Assembly (NCBI GenBank): GCA_937974565.1
Contig: CALJWL010000030.1
Location: 16,792 to 80,791 of the forward strand
From: an uncultured Arenicella sp.
GTDB lineage: Bacteria > Pseudomonadota > Gammaproteobacteria > Arenicellales > Arenicellaceae
DNA length: 64,000 nt
Reading direction: 5' to 3'
This document shows, in pieces, positions 61,676-64,000 of this stretch. Each line of letters opens with the position of its first letter. Position 1 is the stretch's first letter. A program made the position numbers and the translations under genes. The notes beneath the pieces were generated by a model. The model saw only the letters and a program-made list of their open reading frames with translations. It ran no database searches and was not told where the DNA came from.

Positions 61676-64000
61676 CTAGAAACGAGCCGTTACAGACAAA
61701 CCAATAACCCGGTCTGCACCACGCGGAATCTGATAGCGAAAGCCATCACCACTGAAGGTTGTTGCGTAGCTTTCATCGGTTAAAATTTTCCCAATAAGGC
61801 TGAATTTAAAACGTTCATCGGCTGTAATATAACTGATGCTACTGGTAAAAATTCCGTAGTCGGGCAGTAGCACCACTGGGCTTGATACCGCATCCTGGCC
61901 GATATTGCCAGACAATTGTTCATCGGTGTACGTATAAAAACCATTGAGATTTATCGTCGCGCCACTGACAAGTGGCAAGTCATAATTGCCCATTATGGTG
62001 TACTTCGTGTCTGGTGCAAATGGGAGTTCATCACCCAACGTAGTCTCAGCTTGCGAGATGGCCAACCCGCCATTTAACGAAAAGCCATCGGTTACCTGCC
62101 AGATAAAATCGACCTCCACGCCTTCGGTTTCTACATCACCACCGTTGGTAAACCCCGTCACGGTTGTTCCATCAGAACTATCAAAGTCATTGGCCTGAAA
62201 GTTCTCGAACTCAGTGCTATACAAAGCCAAGTTGAAGACTAAATTATTACTCGAATACTTCCAACCAAACTCATGTGCCTGCGACTCTTCAGGGGATATA
62301 GGCGCGATATCATCACTGTCTAAGTTAAAAAACACGTTAAACGCTGGCCCCTTATAGCCTGTAGCGTAGGTGTAATACAATAAGTTGGTGTCATTAAGAG
62401 CCCATTCCACACCGATCTTTCCCGAGAGATCGGTTTCACTGGTTTCTCCGGAGAAATCGGTGTCAAACTGATTATTACCGTCAGAGAATCTCGGACGCAC
62501 GCCCACGCCACGACGACCAAACTCATCATTGTTACGCCGATTGTGATTAAACGACAGTTCATCGTCGGTGTAACGTAAACCAAACAACAGCTTTACATGG
62601 TCATTAATCGCGTAAGCACCGTCACCAAAGACAGCAAAGTTTTGAAAATTAGTATCAAAAAATGCCGTAGCAGAAACAATATCGTTAGCGTTACAACTAA
62701 TACCATTGGCCTCAATAAAGTCATCGACACCGGTGGTGGTATCACCTAACGTTTGACGCAAGTGATTGTCAATGGCCGCGGCAAGTTGCCCGTTATTATT
62801 TTGACAACTCGCATCACGAGTAAAATTACGAGCGGACTCAATATCCCAATAAAACACCCCAACTTGATATTGAAATGGGCCGTCACTTTGTGAACTTAAG
62901 CGTGCCTCTTGTGAAAACTGCTCCCACTCTTGTGGGCCAACATCGTGTAATTGAAATGGAACACCAAACACAGGCAAATTACTGTCGCCAGCGATCGAAG
63001 TAAAATCACCTTCACGAAACTCGGTATTATCCCAATTTCTGATCGCCGTAATAGACGTAAAGTCATGACCGGCTATTTCGGTATTAAACACAACTGACAC
63101 GGCTGTGGTTGAATCAAGAGTGCGTGTTTCAAAGTCATGATCAACTGAACGTTGCTCTAAATCCAAATTACTGCCGTTGCGAGGCACGGCTTCAGACGCC
63201 GGGTTACGACCGCTTGGACGCGCCTCCAAATCCGCGCAACAATCATTGTTTGCATCGTAATCTTCAATGGTAACCAAAAGATTGCTGGTATCTGAAATCT
63301 CATAATCCAACATGGCTCTAAAACCGCTTTTATCGTAGCCATTAACGTCTTGATTGTTAAAAACATTGCGTACGTATCCGTCAAACTCAGACGTAAACGC
63401 TGTAAGGCTGGCATTTACATTGCTGGTGATGGGCCCAGAGGCTCGACCCTTTAGAATGTATTCACTGCCCTCAAATACACTGGCTTTTACGTACCCCTCA
63501 AATTCATTCGACGGCTTACGCGTAACCAAATTTACCACACCGGCGGATGCGTTTTTTCCAAACAAAGTGCCTTGCGGGCCGCGAAGCACCTCAACTCGTT
63601 GCAGGTCATAGAGATCACCAAATGCTTGACCTGAACGGCCAAGAACCACCCCATCAACCACCGTCGATACGCTGGGCTCCGCCCCAATACTGAATGAAAC
63701 CGTACCGATACCGCGAACAGTCAGAGCTGAATTTCGAGTTGTGTTACCCGTTCTAAAGCTGACACTGGGCACCAATGCTTGCAAGGCTTCGATATTCTCA
63801 CCGAAACTCGACTCTATTTGACCTTCGCCTAGCACGGTAACGGCGAGAGGTACTTCTTGAAGGTTTTGTTCGCGCTTTTGAGCGGTAACAATGATCTCCT
63901 CTAATAGCCCGCCTGACTCTGAGTTTTGCGCTGAAATCTGTGGAGAAATTAACGCCGCCGCCAGAGCCGTTAATGCAAACGCTTGACGGTGTCTAAACCC
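61676..64000 (-). CDS. TonB-dependent receptor (5' end at or beyond the window end)
   Basis: This outer-membrane receptor is at least 774 residues long. The frame stays open to the window edge and reads RQAFALTALAAALIS, then ISAQ, clearly a signal peptide, so only the first few codons are missing. EEIIVTAQKRE follows as the TonB-box region. The plug domain includes SVSTVVDGVVLGRSGQAFG and RVEVLRGPQGTLFGKNASAG. The C-terminal barrel ends SVTARF, with the expected final aromatic. The form resembles the large iron-complex-type receptor family common in marine and lipid-degrading bacteria. Nothing visible fixes the substrate, and it is unlike the BtuB here. Confidence 0.93.
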   Translation of the reverse strand, partial: GFRHRQAFALTALAAALISPQISAQNSESGGLLEEIIVTAQKREQNLQEVPLAVTVLGEGQIESSFGENIEALQALVPSVSFRTGNTTRNSALTVRGIGTVSFSIGAEPSVSTVVDGVVLGRSGQAFGDLYDLQRVEVLRGPQGTLFGKNASAGVVNLVTRKPSNEFEGYVKASVFEGSEYILKGRASGPITSNVNASLTAFTSEFDGYVRNVFNNQDVNGYDKSGFRAMLDYEISDTSNLLVTIEDYDANNDCCADLEARPSGRNPASEAVPRNGSNLDLEQRSVDHDFETRTLDSTTAVSVVFNTEIAGHDFTSITAIRNWDNTEFREGDFTSIAGDSNLPVFGVPFQLHDVGPQEWEQFSQEARLSSQSDGPFQYQVGVFYWDIESARNFTRDASCQNNNGQLAAAIDNHLRQTLGDTTTGVDDFIEANGISCNANDIVSATAFFDTNFQNFAVFGDGAYAINDHVKLLFGLRYTDDELSFNHNRRNNDEFGRRGVGVRPRFSDGNNQFDTDFSGETSETDLSGKIGVEWALNDTNLLYYTYATGYKGPAFNVFFNLDSDDIAPISPEESQAHEFGWKYSSNNLVFNLALYSTEFENFQANDFDSSDGTTVTGFTNGGDVETEGVEVDFIWQVTDGFSLNGGLAISQAETTLGDELPFAPDTKYTIMGNYDLPLVSGATINLNGFYTYTDEQLSGNIGQDAVSSPVVLLPDYGIFTSSISYITADERFKFSLIGKILTDESYATTFSGDGFRYQIPRGADRVIGLSVTARF

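Noticed and set aside
1..64000. tRNA genes, rRNA genes, CRISPR arrays, insertion sequences, prophage or integration sites
   Set aside because: Intergenic stretches were read on both strands and none showed cloverleaf-like ends, regular repeats, transposase or integrase sequence.

Overview
The window is a 64-kb stretch of a chromosome from a Gram-negative bacterium of moderate GC content. Cobalamin uptake through a TonB receptor, a complete Ccm system I for cytochrome c maturation, PpsA with its regulator, and LeuCD with a divergent LysR gene point to a gammaproteobacterium. A marine, fatty-acid-degrading lineage is my inference. Gene density is high. I see no tRNA or rRNA genes, CRISPR arrays, insertion sequences or prophage genes.

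Layout. (1) 1-4415: the end of ureA, a fused urease beta-alpha gene, ureE, ureF, ureG and a small His-rich membrane protein with a TTG start. (2) 4537-8923, minus strand: a two-component system whose sensor fuses an NCS1-type permease, a Cys-rich linker, a histidine kinase and a receiver, paired with a LuxR-type response regulator. (3) 9157-17044: a small membrane protein, a LysR regulator divergent from leuCD, an isopropylmalate-synthase-like gene, ybaK, a GNAT acetyltransferase, and a MocA-like/XdhC pair that matures molybdenum hydroxylases. (4) 17202-22458, minus strand: a helicase-nuclease, a TelA protein and a crotonase, all with GTG starts and almost no space between them. This is the most accessory-looking module. 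(5) 22653-32618: acyl-CoA dehydrogenase, nitroreductase, two HSL-type esterases, a FadJ-like multifunctional enzyme, a thiolase, a divergent AraC regulator and another crotonase, together a beta-oxidation neighbourhood. (6) 32872-44148: folE, then a consensus promoter and cobalamin riboswitch ahead of btuB, followed by a B12 salvage and transport cluster (cobO, cobQ, btuC, btuD, cobU, cobT, btuF, cobS, cobC). (7) 44496-47848: a lipoprotein, a membrane-anchored TPR/Sel1 protein and a PPK2 kinase. (8) 48032-55730: ccmABCDEFGHI. (9) 55872-64000: a flavin reductase, a HIT protein, tadA, ppsR divergent from ppsA, and a TonB receptor cut by the window end.

How they work together. Urease releases ammonia from urea. 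The NCS1-kinase system beside it is a plausible nitrogen-compound sensor, and the MocA/XdhC pair fits purine breakdown, which can yield urea; both links are inference. The B12 cluster imports corrinoids, adenylates them and rebuilds the lower ligand, while the riboswitch should shut off the receptor when B12 is plentiful. The acyl-CoA enzymes and esterases together suggest use of esters or fatty acids as carbon, with PpsA feeding gluconeogenesis.

The strongest candidate for an undescribed system is the operon at 17971-22458. It encodes an SF1 helicase fused to a PD-(D/E)XK-like nuclease and to a helical tail, directly followed by TelA. The transporter-kinase beside urease and the nested start arrangement between ureE and ureF are the next most interesting.
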